Origin: Acipenser ruthenus
Taxonomy: Eukaryota > Chordata > Actinopteri > Acipenseriformes > Acipenseridae
Assembly (NCBI RefSeq): GCF_902713425.1
Contig: NC_081211.1
Location: 17,485,936 to 17,549,935 of the forward strand
Length of the DNA stretch: 64,000 bases
Direction: 5' to 3'
The notes beneath the pieces are model-generated. The model was not told where the DNA came from. It did no database searches and was given only the letters and a program-made list of their open reading frames with translations. Below are positions 44,684 through 54,731 of the stretch, one piece after another; the stretch's first letter is position 1, and the number at the start of each line of letters is the position of its first letter. The position numbers and the translations under genes are program-made.

Positions 44684-45401
44684 AAGTTGTTTTATTTTTT
44701 TATTTTATTTTTTTAAAACTCTCCTTAAATATTTTCCGCACAAAATGTAGTTGACAATTATTTACCAGATATGATGTATATTTGCTTATTTTTTTATATC
44801 TATACCTATATACGTAATCCTTACCCGCCGTACCATATTTACAGTATTATTCGTTGTGTTGACTATATATTATATTATTTTACCTGTGCTTTTGTACATT
44901 TCAGAATATCATTTTTATAGACTATTTGTATTGCTAAAACAGTTTGTGCAAGAATACTCTTGTCCTCACTGAAAAAAAGTGTTTTGTAAAAAAAAAAAAA
45001 AAAAAATAGAAACTTAAGAGAGGCCGTGGAGAGTCACTAAGGGGGCGTGACTATGACGAAAGGGGCAGCTCTGTAAATAGAAAAAGCTAAATACATAAAT
45101 GTTAACAAACACATTCTTAAAAGTCGGGAGTATGTATGTTATGCGGACGTGATAATCACTATACTACGTATTCTGCGTCGTTATGTTTTTAGTCAGTATG
45201 TTTTATCTAAAACTCAACTATTTGAAAGTTGAACGGCAAATTAACGCTATTACAACTAAATGGGATAAACAAACATATTCTTCCCATTGAAAAGTATAGA
45301 CTATTAGTGAAATTACGCATGTACTTAGAAAATGAACACGTGCATCACCAGCGACCTGTAGCACTTGCTGTGTTCAGTGCTTGAGCGCTGTCTTCCATGA
45401 A
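44684..45401. other. Spacer between tRNA-Asp and tRNA-Val, unit 3
   Basis: The counterpart of 20154-20861, with an A run near 44989-45006 and a shorter worn tRNA-Val remnant on the minus strand at about 45138-45172. No other gene is seen. Confidence 0.7.
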
Positions 45402-45474
45402 GTTTCCGTAGTGTAGTGGTTATCACGTTCGCCTCACACGCGAAAGGTCCCCGGTTCGAAACCGGGCGGAAACA
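45402..45474 (+). tRNA. tRNA-Val (CAC), second copy
   Basis: Identical to 20862-20934. It is followed by a longer T run. Confidence 0.97.
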
Positions 45475-45899
45475 GCTTTTTTTTTTTCTGTATTATTATT
45501 TTTCAGTGGTCTCCATTTGTTGCATTTTATTTGTGAACGGTTAAAACCCGTGGGTTAATTATGTATTTATTTATTTTTTTAAATGCAAGCGTAAATGTAT
45601 CATAGCGATAGCAGCGCTTGTTGTAACTTCTTGTTACGACCAATGCGTTCACTCTAAGTCGAATCTGACTGATTTCTAAGTTTGTGCTGCGTAGGCAGTG
45701 CCACCTGAAACAGTATTTATGATTTTACTAGAAAATGTGTTCAACCGGACTAATATCAATTATAGCAATCATAAGGCAGGCCCTGATTTTTTTTTTTTTT
45801 TTTTTTTTAGCACAGGAATAACTAGGCTCTCAAATTATAAATCTTCACAGAATCCTTACCTTCCAGTTACTATCATGTTCCTTGGCCATGGCGATGGTA

Positions 45900-46070
45900 C
45901 TGTAGGCAGGACTCGGTGCTGGACTTCCGTCGCGTCCTGGTCAGCAAAGAGGGGGTCTCCTGCACTGCGCTGGAGGACACTGGGTCGAGTGTTACACTCA
46001 TATGGGCCGATGTCTACCAGCAAGACCCCGACACAGCACCACCACATTGGTGCTTTAACAGTGTGAAGTG
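45900..46070 (+). mobile_element. Short relic resembling a Gypsy-type protease region (fossil)
   Basis: One frame reads with an ALEDTGSSVTLI core, like the aspartic protease of LTR retrotransposons, and has no other recognisable parts around it. A duplicate lies at about 21360-21520 inside the sister unit. It is broken and short; the assignment is tentative. Confidence 0.35.
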
Positions 46071-46228
46071 ATTAGAAAAACAAAATGGTTATAACTGCGT
46101 ATTATTAGATGTGTTAGTAGCGTTAGAGATAAAACAATGGAACAAATTATAACTTGAATTCTGTTCCATGAACTTCAACTGTATTAGAATAAAATAGCAA
46201 CACAATTACTTTATTAAATCCATTTCTA

Positions 46229-46544
46229 ACATCAAGCATCAAGTGTGATATTTCCACTGCAACATGATCCACTAATGACTTTAAGCACTGTCCACATAGA
46301 AAATGTGCTTCTCATGGATTTACAGAGGGCCACTGAGTCAACCCAGAACAACAGGGATTTGTTTGTGGCAGAATTAGACGGGGTGGGGGCTGCAAACTGG
46401 GACACTATACAGCAACATCAATGTCAAGAATTACATTCTGATCGGTGCTTGCAACTGGGTGATCGGAATGAACATTTAATGTATCATTTATTGCCGTTTA
46501 ATGAGGGGGGAACAGTAGGCACATCAGAGGGGTTAGGTATTGTA
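46229..46544. other. Unassigned spacer
   Basis: About 90 bp at the left edge (46210-46300) recur in inverted form at 54376-54470 near the IK gene. An open frame of 109 codons runs through the rest, but it has no recognisable domain and I do not call it a gene. Confidence 0.5.
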
Positions 46545-46782
46545 TTATTAATATTATTATTATTTATTTCTTAGCAGTCGCCCTTATCCAGGACGACTTA
46601 CAATTGTTACAAGATATCACATTATTTTTACATACAATTACCCATGTATACAGTTGGGTTTTTACTGGAGCAATCTAGGTAAAGTACCTTGCTCAAGGAT
46701 ACAGCAGCAGTGTCCCTGCTGAACCCACAACCCTCCGGTCAAGAGTCCAGAGCCCTAACCGCTACTCCGCACTGCTGCCCAC
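46545..46782 (-). mobile_element. tRNA-derived SINE with L2-type tail
   Basis: On the minus strand it has a tRNA-like head (GCAGTGCGGAGTAGCGG, TTAGGGCTCTGG, GTGGGTTCA as B box), a body with CCTTGAGCAAGGTACTTTACC, and a tail GTAAGTCGTCCTGGATAAGG followed by (TAA)n. Tails of this kind are shared with L2-clade LINEs that mobilise fish SINEs. Confidence 0.85.
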
Positions 46783-46847
46783 ATTGCCATAACCTTGTTA
46801 TTATAACTGTTATTACTACTCTTGTTATTACATCATGTCTCCTGCGA

Positions 46848-46934
46848 TATTATTATTTATTTCTTAGCAGACGCCCTTATCCAGGGTGACTTACAATTGT
46901 TACAAGATATCACATTATTTTTACATACAATTAC
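46848..46934 (-). mobile_element. 5'-truncated SINE, same family
   Basis: Only the 3' end remains: TTGTAAGTCACCCTGGATAA, then GGGCGTCTGCTAAGAAATAA. It is 5'-truncated and lies about 65 bp from the full SINE. Confidence 0.8.
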
Positions 46935-47793
46935 AAAGTGCAAAGTGCACCTGTGTTTTGTGCCACATAGAAATTGTTTCAAGGCTGCTCACCGCAAGTA
47001 AAAATTCTAGACCGAGGGCCTATGATAGTATCTTTGTTTTTCTAATCTCATTATTTTGTGTATTTTTTATGATGTTTTAATTTCAGGAAATGTTCTAAGA
47101 TGTCCATTGGAGTGGACAACAAAAAAAACAATAAAAGATTTGTGCTAAAATCAAAATTTAGTTTGAGTCTCATTTCTAGTTGCAATAAGACTAGGAAAAA
47201 AGAGTTAAAATATTTTTTTTTATGATTGAAAATAAATTTTGGACTGAAAGGGTTAAACTTTGGGGTTTATGTACAACCTCTTTCTGATGCTTTTCATTCA
47301 TTTACAATGTAGGCCTGACAGCTGAATCATTTTAGAATTTATGACAAATAAATCGAAGTCAATCGTCCAGAGATTACAATTCAAAAACGGGAGGAGCTGA
47401 CATGATTTGACAGCTGCATATCCTACTACAGGGCAAAAACCAGGATCAAGAAATGGACAGCTAAGGTGATCGTTCACATGCTGGATTTGTCAGCAGCAAA
47501 TGCATGCTTACAATACTGACAAGATCGCTATTCCTTAGGGGACAGAAAGAGAGAGGTTATGGAATATCTAGACTTCAAGGTGGAACTAGCCAATGTTCTG
47601 ATTGCTTGCAGAAAACCATTGCAATGAAGACCAGCTGCTACTCCAGAGGAAGAGCACACCAATGCCAGCAAAGGTGTTTTTTCTGAATAAAAAATCACAG
47701 GATCTTCGGGTCTGAGCAAGATCCCTGCTTTTAAACCTTTAGCATTGCATAGATCCCACATTCCTCAATCCTGGAATGGAAAGCATTTTCAAG
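46935..47793. other. Unassigned spacer before tRNA-Met
   Basis: AT-rich, with no domain, RNA gene or repeat that I recognise. Confidence 0.4.
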
Positions 47794-47866
47794 GCCTCGT
47801 TAGCGCAGTAGGTAGCGCGTCAGTCTCATAATCTGAAGGTCGTGAGTTCGATCCTCACACGGGGCA
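47794..47866 (+). tRNA. tRNA-Met (CAT, elongator type)
   Basis: 73 nt, acceptor GCCTCGT/ACGGGGC, anticodon loop CTCATAA (CAT), T arm GTGAGTTCGATCCTCAC. TTTT follows closely. The matching gene lies on the other strand at 52857-52929. Confidence 0.96.
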
Positions 47867-47884
47867 GCAGTTTTATTCTTGGGT

Positions 47885-48160
47885 AGGAGTTATTTAAAAA
47901 TAAATACCAAACTTGTTTAAGGCTGGGGTTGCCTTAAAAACTGTCAAAACGTTCTTCATGGTCGTAAATAGTTAGATGTCCTTGTTATTTTAAAACTGGG
48001 TATCAACAAAGCATCTGGACAAATGTAGAACTGCTCATTAACATATACGCGCTTACACTATAAAACGTATCAGGGCTATATTATATATTAAGGGCTTGTT
48101 TTATTTATGGTGTTAAATAAAAATATATATGTTAGTAAGCTACTGTATGAATAGTGGAGC
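47885..48160 (+). repeat. Inverted-repeat arm next to tRNA-Met
   Basis: Read in reverse, this spacer (GGAGTTATTTAAAAATAAAT, ATGGTCGTAAATAGTTAGATG, CAACAAAGCATCTGGACAAA) matches 52600-52850 and 54050-54300. With tRNA-Met and tRNA-Val at either side it forms one arm of an imperfect inverted duplication. Confidence 0.75.
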
Positions 48161-48174
48161 GTGTAACAAGATGT

Positions 48175-48247
48175 GTTTCCGTAGTGTAGTGGTTTTCACG
48201 TTCGCCTAACACGTGAAAGGTCCCCGGTTCGAGACTGGGTGGAAACA
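48175..48247 (+). tRNA. tRNA-Val (AAC), slightly diverged
   Basis: 73 nt with intact acceptor pairing. It has GGTTTTCACG in the D arm, a G-U pair in the anticodon stem and GACTGGGT in the T arm. All arms can fold and a T run follows, so it may be functional, but it has drifted from the copies at 17707 and 52411. Confidence 0.8.
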
Positions 48248-48412
48248 TTTTTTTTTTAATTTATTAAAAATAACAATCCGTTACAAATATATATATATTT
48301 TTTATACTTCTTAGATCATATTGCATATATCGCATAACTGCATTATAGTGCATTATTTGTATGTATTTGAAGTTCATTGTATTTGATAAGCGGTTGCAGC
48401 AGTTCATGAAAT

Positions 48413-48464
48413 GTTTCTGTAGTGTAGTGGTTATCACGTTCGCCTCATACGCCAAAGGTCCCCC
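48413..48464 (+). pseudogene. tRNA-Val (CAC) pseudogene, 3' end missing
   Basis: The 5' two-thirds of tRNA-Val (GTTTCTGTAGTGTAGTGG to GCCAAAGGTCCCC) is followed by unrelated sequence. The T arm and 3' acceptor strand are absent. Confidence 0.85.
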
Positions 48465-48940
48465 ATACACAGCAGGAAGATGGGAAGGATGCAAGGATGG
48501 AAGGTTTAACAGCTGGGAAGGTATTGGTCCTGTGCCTTCGCATGCCTGTTGTACACAAAACAAAAAAAATGTTATACAAATTAAAAGTATCTGTTCTTTT
48601 TTTTTATCACATGGTAGTGGCCGAGCAGTGTGTGTGTGTGGTGCCCTGCAATGAAACAAACAGCCTAAACACAAAATAGTCACAATGGCAAAATAAAAGG
48701 TTTCTACACAAAACAACAAGAAACCAAAAAAGTAATAAGTATTGCTTTCAAAACAAGATCATTCTTCAATGAAAACTAAATTAAAGTTAAATACAGTAAT
48801 ATAACGTTCATGGATATATAATTAAAAATAAATGATAGAAAAACACAATGTATCCTATACTATCAATGTACAATGCACTATTATGGTACTATAATGCAGT
48901 ACCACCATGATAATACAATTGTAATTTTTTTTATTTCCAA
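48465..48940. other. Unassigned spacer
   Basis: No gene is seen; AT-rich towards the right. Confidence 0.4.
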
Positions 48941-49352
48941 CTACACCACCCAGCTCCTGGTCCAGGGCCTGGTACTCTCCCGCCTAGACTACTGCAACTC
49001 CCTCCTGGCTGGCCTCCCTGCGTACACCACCCGTCCGCTCCAGCTTATCCAGAACTCCACTGCTCGCCTGGTGTTCTCTCTGCCTCGCTTCTCCCACGCA
49101 ACTCCACTGCTCCGCTCACTCCACTGGCTCCCGATCACCGCTCGCATCCAGTTCAAGACTCTTGTACTCGCCTACAGATGCCTTGACCAGACTGCACCCA
49201 GGTACCTCCAGACCCTCATCTCTCCCTACACCCCCACTCGACCTCTCCGCTCCTCCTGCACTAGAAGACTGGCTCTACCTCCTCTATGCTCCCCTGCCTC
49301 CAAAGCCCGCTCCTTCTCCACCCTCGCCCCGCAGTGGTGGAATGACCTTCTT
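48941..49352 (+). mobile_element. L2-clade LINE fragment (end of RT ORF)
   Basis: GC-rich sequence translating to the typical L2 RT tail: SRLDYCNSLLAGLP, LQLIQNSTARLVF, LLRSLHWLPITARI, FKTLVLAYRCLD. Both ends are truncated, with no 3' tail, and tRNA-block flank follows on the right (49352-49460 resembles 20230-20340). Confidence 0.88.
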
Positions 49353-49553
49353 TACCAGATTATTATTTACCAGATATGGTGTACATTTGCTTTTTATCTA
49401 TACCTATATACGTAATCCTTACCCACCGTACCATATTTACAGTATTATTCATTGTGTTTGATAAGACAATGATAATACAATTGCACTTTTTATTTCTAAG
49501 AAGTATCATGGTATCTACAGTAGAATGCAACACTATACCACGGTACTATATGG

Positions 49554-49601
49554 TACCTTTTGCGTGTGAGGCGAACGTGATAACCACTACACTACGGAAA
49601 C
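49554..49601 (-). pseudogene. tRNA-Val (CAC) pseudogene, 5' part only
   Basis: On the minus strand the acceptor 5' strand, D arm and anticodon arm (CAC) are present up to GCAAAAGGTACC; the T arm is gone. Confidence 0.85.
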
Positions 49602-50079
49602 ACGTCTAGCTATAAAGTCCACTATTCATATAGTAGCTTACTAACATATATGTTGCATGTGAGAAGGGAGTACATTATATTTAACTCGACCTGCAAAGTA
49701 TTTTTTTTAACTTATTGCATAAATGAAAGAACAAGCCCTTAATATATAATATAGCCCCGATACGTTTTATAGTGTAAGCGCGTACATGTTAATGTATAGT
49801 TTTGAAGAACAACAATATAACAGTCAGAACAATCAAAACTAACAATAAAGGAATTATTTGTGTTCTGGACATAATTAATTTAAATCCCCTTACAAAAGAA
49901 ATTGGTAACTTTTAATTAAAACAATTAAAATAAAGTCTTACCTTTACTCTTTCGATTTCCCGCGTGTGAGCTGGAAGCAGCCACCTTTCCTCCACTTAAA
50001 ATAAATGTTGTACTAAAAGCTGCCAGCAGGAGGCTCCGTAAAGTGTCCTTTTAGATGCATTCTAGGATCCAGCACCTAA
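49602..50079. other. Duplicated tRNA-Val flank, copy 1 of 3
   Basis: 49602-49800 (GTTGCATGTGAGAAGGGAG, then GCCCCGATACGTTTTATAG) recurs at 52485-52680 and 53943-54130. The rest to 50079 shows nothing I recognise. Confidence 0.6.
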
Positions 50080-50160
50080 AAACCTGCAGTTTATGAGTTA
50101 TATACATCATAAACCTGCAGTTTATGAGTTATATACATCATAAACCTGCAGTTTATGATG
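50080..50160 (+). repeat. 31-bp tandem repeat, about 2.6 copies
   Basis: Unit starts AAACCTGCAGTTTATGAG at 50080, 50111 and 50142. Each unit contains a near-palindrome around CTGCAG. Confidence 0.85.
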
Positions 50161-50264
50161 TTTGTAGTGAACAGGGGACCTTCGTATCATGGTATCTACA
50201 GTATAATGCAACACTATACCACGGTACTATATGGTACTATTTATTTTACCATGGTACAATTTGT

Positions 50265-50830
50265 GTTGTTCCGGATACAAGTATTACAGTACCATTGTAA
50301 CGGACAAATGTATTAAATATAATTGCGCTTTGGATAAAACAGTCCCTCCATCAAGTTTCTAGCTCTTGTAAATATTACAATTTTTAACACTTAGAACTGA
50401 CACCTATTGTAAAAATGTCAATCGTGTATTTTTCTTGATAATATTACAAAATCTAGAGTTTACTATCCGCGCATTTCTACAGCTGACATTTGTAATACAA
50501 ACATATATTATTATTGGATTTTTTTAAAAATTCTTGGTGACTACACGTACAGTACTAGTGACAATTAAAATAATACTGTAATAAAATTCTTACCTTCAGA
50601 TGAGTGTATTTCGAAATAAACCAAAAGACTTCAAGATTCAATAATCTCTCGTCGTTGAAAACGCTCAGTATTCTTGGTAGTTCTACGAGATCTGATTGGA
50701 TAATTCCGTCACTTGATTCTTGGTAGTTCTGCGAAATCTGATTGGCTCTTTCCTGATCAATTCTTGGTAGCGACACGGGCTATGATGTATCAAATTTTGA
50801 CCCGATGAATGATACACAGGATAATCTGGA
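50265..50830 (+). repeat. Segmental duplicate of 53116-53757 (left part)
   Basis: Matches 53116-53757 apart from scattered changes and an ~80-bp stretch missing here. It contains repeated TTCTTGGTAGTTCT motifs. It continues at 52073 after the CR1 insertion. Confidence 0.85.
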
Positions 50831-52072
50831 TAAGAACATAAGAACATAAGAACATAAGAAAGTTTACAAACGAGAGGAGGCCATTCAGCCCATCTTGCTC
50901 GTTTGGTTGTTAGTAGCTTATTGATCCCAGAATCTCATCAAGCAGATTCTTGAAGGATCCCAGGATTCAACAACATTACTGGGGAGTTGGTTCCAGACCC
51001 TCACAATTCTCTGTGTAAAAAAGTGCCTCCTATTTTCTGTTCTGAATGCCCCTTTATCTAATCTCCATTTGTGACCCCTGGTCCTTGTTTCTTTTTTCAG
51101 GTCAAAGAAGTCCCCTGGGTTGACACTGTCTATACCTTTTAGGATTTTGAATGTTTGAATCAGAATGCCGCGTAGTCTTCTTTGTTCAAGACTGAATAGA
51201 TTCAATTCTTTTAGCCTGTCTGCATACGACATGCCTTTTAAACCCGGGATAATTCTGGTTGCTCTTCTTTGCACTCTTTCTTGAGCAGCAATATCCTTTT
51301 TGTAACGAGGTGACCATAACTGAACACAATATTCTAGGTGAGGTCTTACTAATGCATTGTAGAGTTTTAACATTACTTCCCTTGATTTAAATTCAACACT
51401 TCTCACAATATATCCGAGCATCTTGTTAGCCTTTTTTATAGCTTCCCCACTTTGTCTAAATGAAGACATTTCTGAGTCAACATAAACTCCTTGGTCTTTT
51501 TCATAGTTCCCTTCTTCAATTTCACTATCTCCCATATGATATTTATAATGCACATTTTTATTGCCCGCATGCAATACTTTACACTTTTCTCTATTAAATT
51601 TCATTTGCCATGTGTCTGCCCAATTCTGAATGCTGTCTAGATCATTTTGAATGACCTTTGCTGCTTCAACAGTGTTTGCCACTCCTCCTATTTCTGTGTC
51701 GTTTGCAAATTTAACGAGTTTGCTTACTATACCAGAATCTAAATCATTAATGTAGATTAATAATAGCAGAGGACCTAATACTGATCCCTGTGGTACAGCA
51801 CTGGTTACCTCACTCCATTTTGAGGTTTCTCCTCTAATCAGTACTTTCTGTTTTCTACCTGTTACCCACTCCCTAATCCATGTGCATGCATTTCCTTGAA
51901 TCCCTACTGCGTTCAGTTTGAGAATTCATCTTTTGTGCGGGACTTTGTCAAAAGCTTTCTGGAAATCTAAATAAACCATGTCGTATGCTTTGCAGTTATC
52001 CATTTTCAATGTTGCATCGTCAAAAAAGTCAAGTAGGTTAGTTAGACACGATCTCCCTTTCCTAAAAGCATG
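50831..52072 (-). mobile_element. CR1-like LINE, 5'-truncated
   Basis: On the minus strand it holds the second half of a CR1-type RT: FQKAFDKVPHK, VPQGSVLGPLL, FANDTEIGG (where FADDT is usual), then RPHLEYCVQLWSP, RVQRRATRIIPGL and QRRLRGILIQTFKILKG. It ends in (TCTTATGT)n, the 8-bp repeat tail of the CR1 group. It is flanked by CTGGA (50826-50830 and 52073-52077). At least one stop lies near 51920-51930 and the rest is open to about 50918. The empty site is preserved at 53753-53757. Confidence 0.9.
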
Positions 52073-52180
52073 CTGGATGTACAGTACTCAAATAAATGCA
52101 ACTATCCGCCATACTGTTACAAAAATGCAGCCGCGTCTAATAAATATAGCTGATCAAATAAATAAAAAATGTATACACGT

Positions 52181-52250
52181 GTTTCCTCCCGGTTTCGAAC
52201 CGGGGACCTTTAACGTGTGAAGAACGTGATAACCACTACACTACTGAAAC
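52181..52250 (-). pseudogene. tRNA-Val pseudogene
   Basis: Minus strand: close to tRNA-Val (CAC), but the anticodon stem is altered (GTTCTTCACACGTTAAAGG), the acceptor is mispaired and it is about 3 nt short. Confidence 0.8.
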
Positions 52251-52410
52251 ATTTCATGAAATACATGACTCACTTATCAAACACAATCACCTACAATTAC
52301 ACAATAAGAATTGTATATTGCAATTTGCGATACGTGCAATATAATCAGACGTATAAAAAATAAATATATTTGTAATGGGTTGTTATTTTAAAATAAATGA
52401 CAAAAAGTAA

Positions 52411-52483
52411 TGTTTCCGCCCGGTCTCGAACCGGGGACCTTTCGCGTGTTAGGCGAACGTGATAACCACTACACTACGGAAAC
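52411..52483 (-). tRNA. tRNA-Val (AAC)
   Basis: Identical to the gene at 17707-17779, on the opposite strand. T5 follows downstream (plus-strand AAAAA at about 52402). Confidence 0.97.
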
Positions 52484-52856
52484 ACGGTCGAGAGGCCATC
52501 TCCCCTATTCATATAGTATCTTACTAGCATCTTGCATGAGTGAAGGGAGTACATTACATTTAACTCGTTCTGCAAAGTATTTTTTGTATTTAACTTATTG
52601 CATAAATGAAACAACAAGCCCATAATATATAATATAGCCCCGATACGTTTTATAGTGTAAGCGCGTATATGTTAATGTCCATTCCTGTGGTCACATACAA
52701 ATTGTTGCTGTCCTACATTTGTCCAGATGCTTTGTTGATACCCAGTTTTAAAACAATAAGGGCATCTAACTATTTACGACCATGAACAACGTTTTGACAG
52801 CATTTCACGTTTTTGGTATTTATTTTTAAATAACTCCTAACCAATAATAAAAGCAC

Positions 52857-52929
52857 TGCCCCGTGTGAGGATCGAACTCACGACCTTCAGATTATGAGAC
52901 TGACGCGCTACCTACTGCGCTAACGAGGC
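52857..52929 (-). tRNA. tRNA-Met (CAT, elongator type)
   Basis: The same 73-nt sequence as 47794-47866, on the minus strand, followed by TTTT. With tRNA-Val at 52411 it mirrors the tRNA-Met/tRNA-Val pair at 47794-48247. Confidence 0.96.
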
Positions 52930-52985
52930 CATGTAAACACTCCCGAGCCCCGAACTGAGAAACGTGGGATGTTTGTAGTGAACAA

Positions 52986-53014
52986 GGGACGTGATCACCA
53001 CCACACTACGGACA
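52986..53014 (-). pseudogene. tRNA-Val relic (5' third)
   Basis: Only the D-arm part (GTCCGTAGTGTGGTGGTGAT) can be recognised, with changes. Confidence 0.6.
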
Positions 53015-53115
53015 CATTTAATGAATTTCAGAAACCATGAATTTCAAATACAATGAACTTTGAATACATACAGATAATGTACTGTATATTGCAGTTTGCG
53101 ATACGTGCATTTTCT

Positions 53116-53842
53116 GTTGCCCCAGATACAAGTATTACAGTACCATTATAACGGACACATGTATTAAATATAATTGCGCTTTGGATAAAACAGTCCCTCA
53201 AACAAGTTTCTAGCTCTTGTAAATATTACATTTTTTAACACAGAACTGACACCTATTGTAAAAATGTCAATCGTGTATTTTTCTTGATAATATTACAAAA
53301 TATTGAGTTTACTATCCGCGCATTTCTACAGTTTACATTTGTAATACGAACATATATTATTATTGGCATTTTTTAATTCTTAGTGACTATACGTAGGGTA
53401 CTAGTGACAATTAAATAATACTGTAATAAAATTCTTACCTTCAGATGATTGTATTTCGAAATAAACCAAAAGACTTCAAGATTCAATAATCTCTCGTCGT
53501 TGAAAACGCTCAGTATTCTTGGTAGTTCTACGAGATCTGATTGGATAATTCCATCACTTGATTCTTGGTAGTTCTGCGAAATCTGATTGGCTCTTTACTG
53601 GTCAATTCTTGGGAGGGACACGGGCTATGATTGGTCAAACCTACCAAGATATTCCCAAGATTGAACACCGATTTGTGGCTGGGAGGGACGAGGCTGTTGT
53701 GCAAGTAAGAAATTTATCAAATTTTGACCCGATGAATGATACACAGGATAATCTGGATGTACAGTACTCAAATAAATGCAGCCGTGTGCCATGCTGTTAC
53801 AAAAATGCAGCCACGTCTAATAAATATAACTGATAAATATAA

Positions 53843-53873
<31 letters not shown>

Positions 53874-53942
53874 TACACGTGTTTCCGGACCGGGGACCTT
53901 TCGCGTGTGAGGCGAACGTGATAACCACGACACTACGGAAAC
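53116..53942 (+). repeat. Segmental duplicate without the CR1 insertion
   Basis: The sister of 50265-52250. It carries the uninterrupted AATCTGGATGTACAG at 53751-53765 where the other copy holds the CR1 element, and a tRNA-Val pseudogene in the same place at its right end. A hexanucleotide run (ACACAT)n lies at about 53844-53878. Confidence 0.85.
53881..53942 (-). pseudogene. tRNA-Val (CAC) pseudogene lacking the T arm
   Basis: Minus strand: the 5' two-thirds are intact and GGTCCCCGGTC is joined directly to CGGAAAC. It is 62 nt. The deletion differs slightly from that at 17435 but removes the same loop. Confidence 0.88.
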
Positions 53943-54480
53943 ATATCTATACACTTTCCACTATTGATATAGTTGCGTACTAACATATATGTTGCATGTG
54001 AGAAGGGAGAACATATTTAACACCACCTGCAAAGTATTTTTTTTTAACATTGCATAAATGAAAGAACAAGCCCTTAATATATAATATAGCCCCGATACGT
54101 TTTATAGTGTAAGCGCGTATATGTTAATGTCCATTCCTGTGGTCACATACAAATTGTTGCTGTCCTACATTTGTCCAGATGCTTTGTTGATACCCAGTTT
54201 TAAAACAATAAGGGCATCTAACTATTTACGACCATGAACAACGTTTTGACAGCATTTCACGTTTTTGGTATTTATTTTTAAATAACTCCTAACCAATAAT
54301 AAAATAAAAAAAAAATAAAAAATAACTGATTGAAACACCACAGCATTCCTCGGTGTAGCAACACACATTTTTTAGGTGGACAGTGTTTAAATTAATTACT
54401 GTATCAACGGACTGATCATGCTGCAGTGGAAACATTACACTTGATGCTTGATGTTAGAAATTGATTTGATAAAGAAAAAG
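53943..54480. other. Third copy of the tRNA flank and inverted end segment
   Basis: 54050-54300 duplicates 52600-52850, but the tRNA-Met that should follow is missing. 54376-54470 is the inverted copy of 46210-46300. No gene is seen. Confidence 0.65.
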
Positions 54481-54731
54481 GACAGATTTGGTACAGTAAC
54501 ATTTATTCTGTTATTTTTTATAACACAAGATAAAATAGAAAATGAAGGAATTACATATATGTACAGTAAACTAAATGTAAAATACCATCAGTCTACTTAA
54601 CAATTAATTCCACATGCTGATGAAAAAAAAAAAGTTACACACCTTAAATATAAAGCACTACAAGCTTTTGTTTTGTTCAAAAATAACAATTATGAAAATA
54701 AAGATGTTAACAGAGATGGGGGTGGGGGTCT

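Noticed and set aside
46245-46574. 109-codon open frame
   Set aside because: No recognisable domain, no splice or start context, and it runs into a SINE tail.
50555-50776. Minus-strand open frame with repeated SGIIQ/ELPRI-like words
   Set aside because: It reflects the internal TTCTTGGTAGTTCT repeats of a duplicated non-coding segment.
50831-50858. AAGAACAT repeats as a possible CRISPR or satellite
   Set aside because: They are the 8-bp tail repeat of the adjacent CR1 element.
46229-54480. Possible vault RNA genes, which lie in the wider human IK region
   Set aside because: No vault-RNA-like sequence with the expected box A/B layout was seen apart from tRNA genes and SINE heads.
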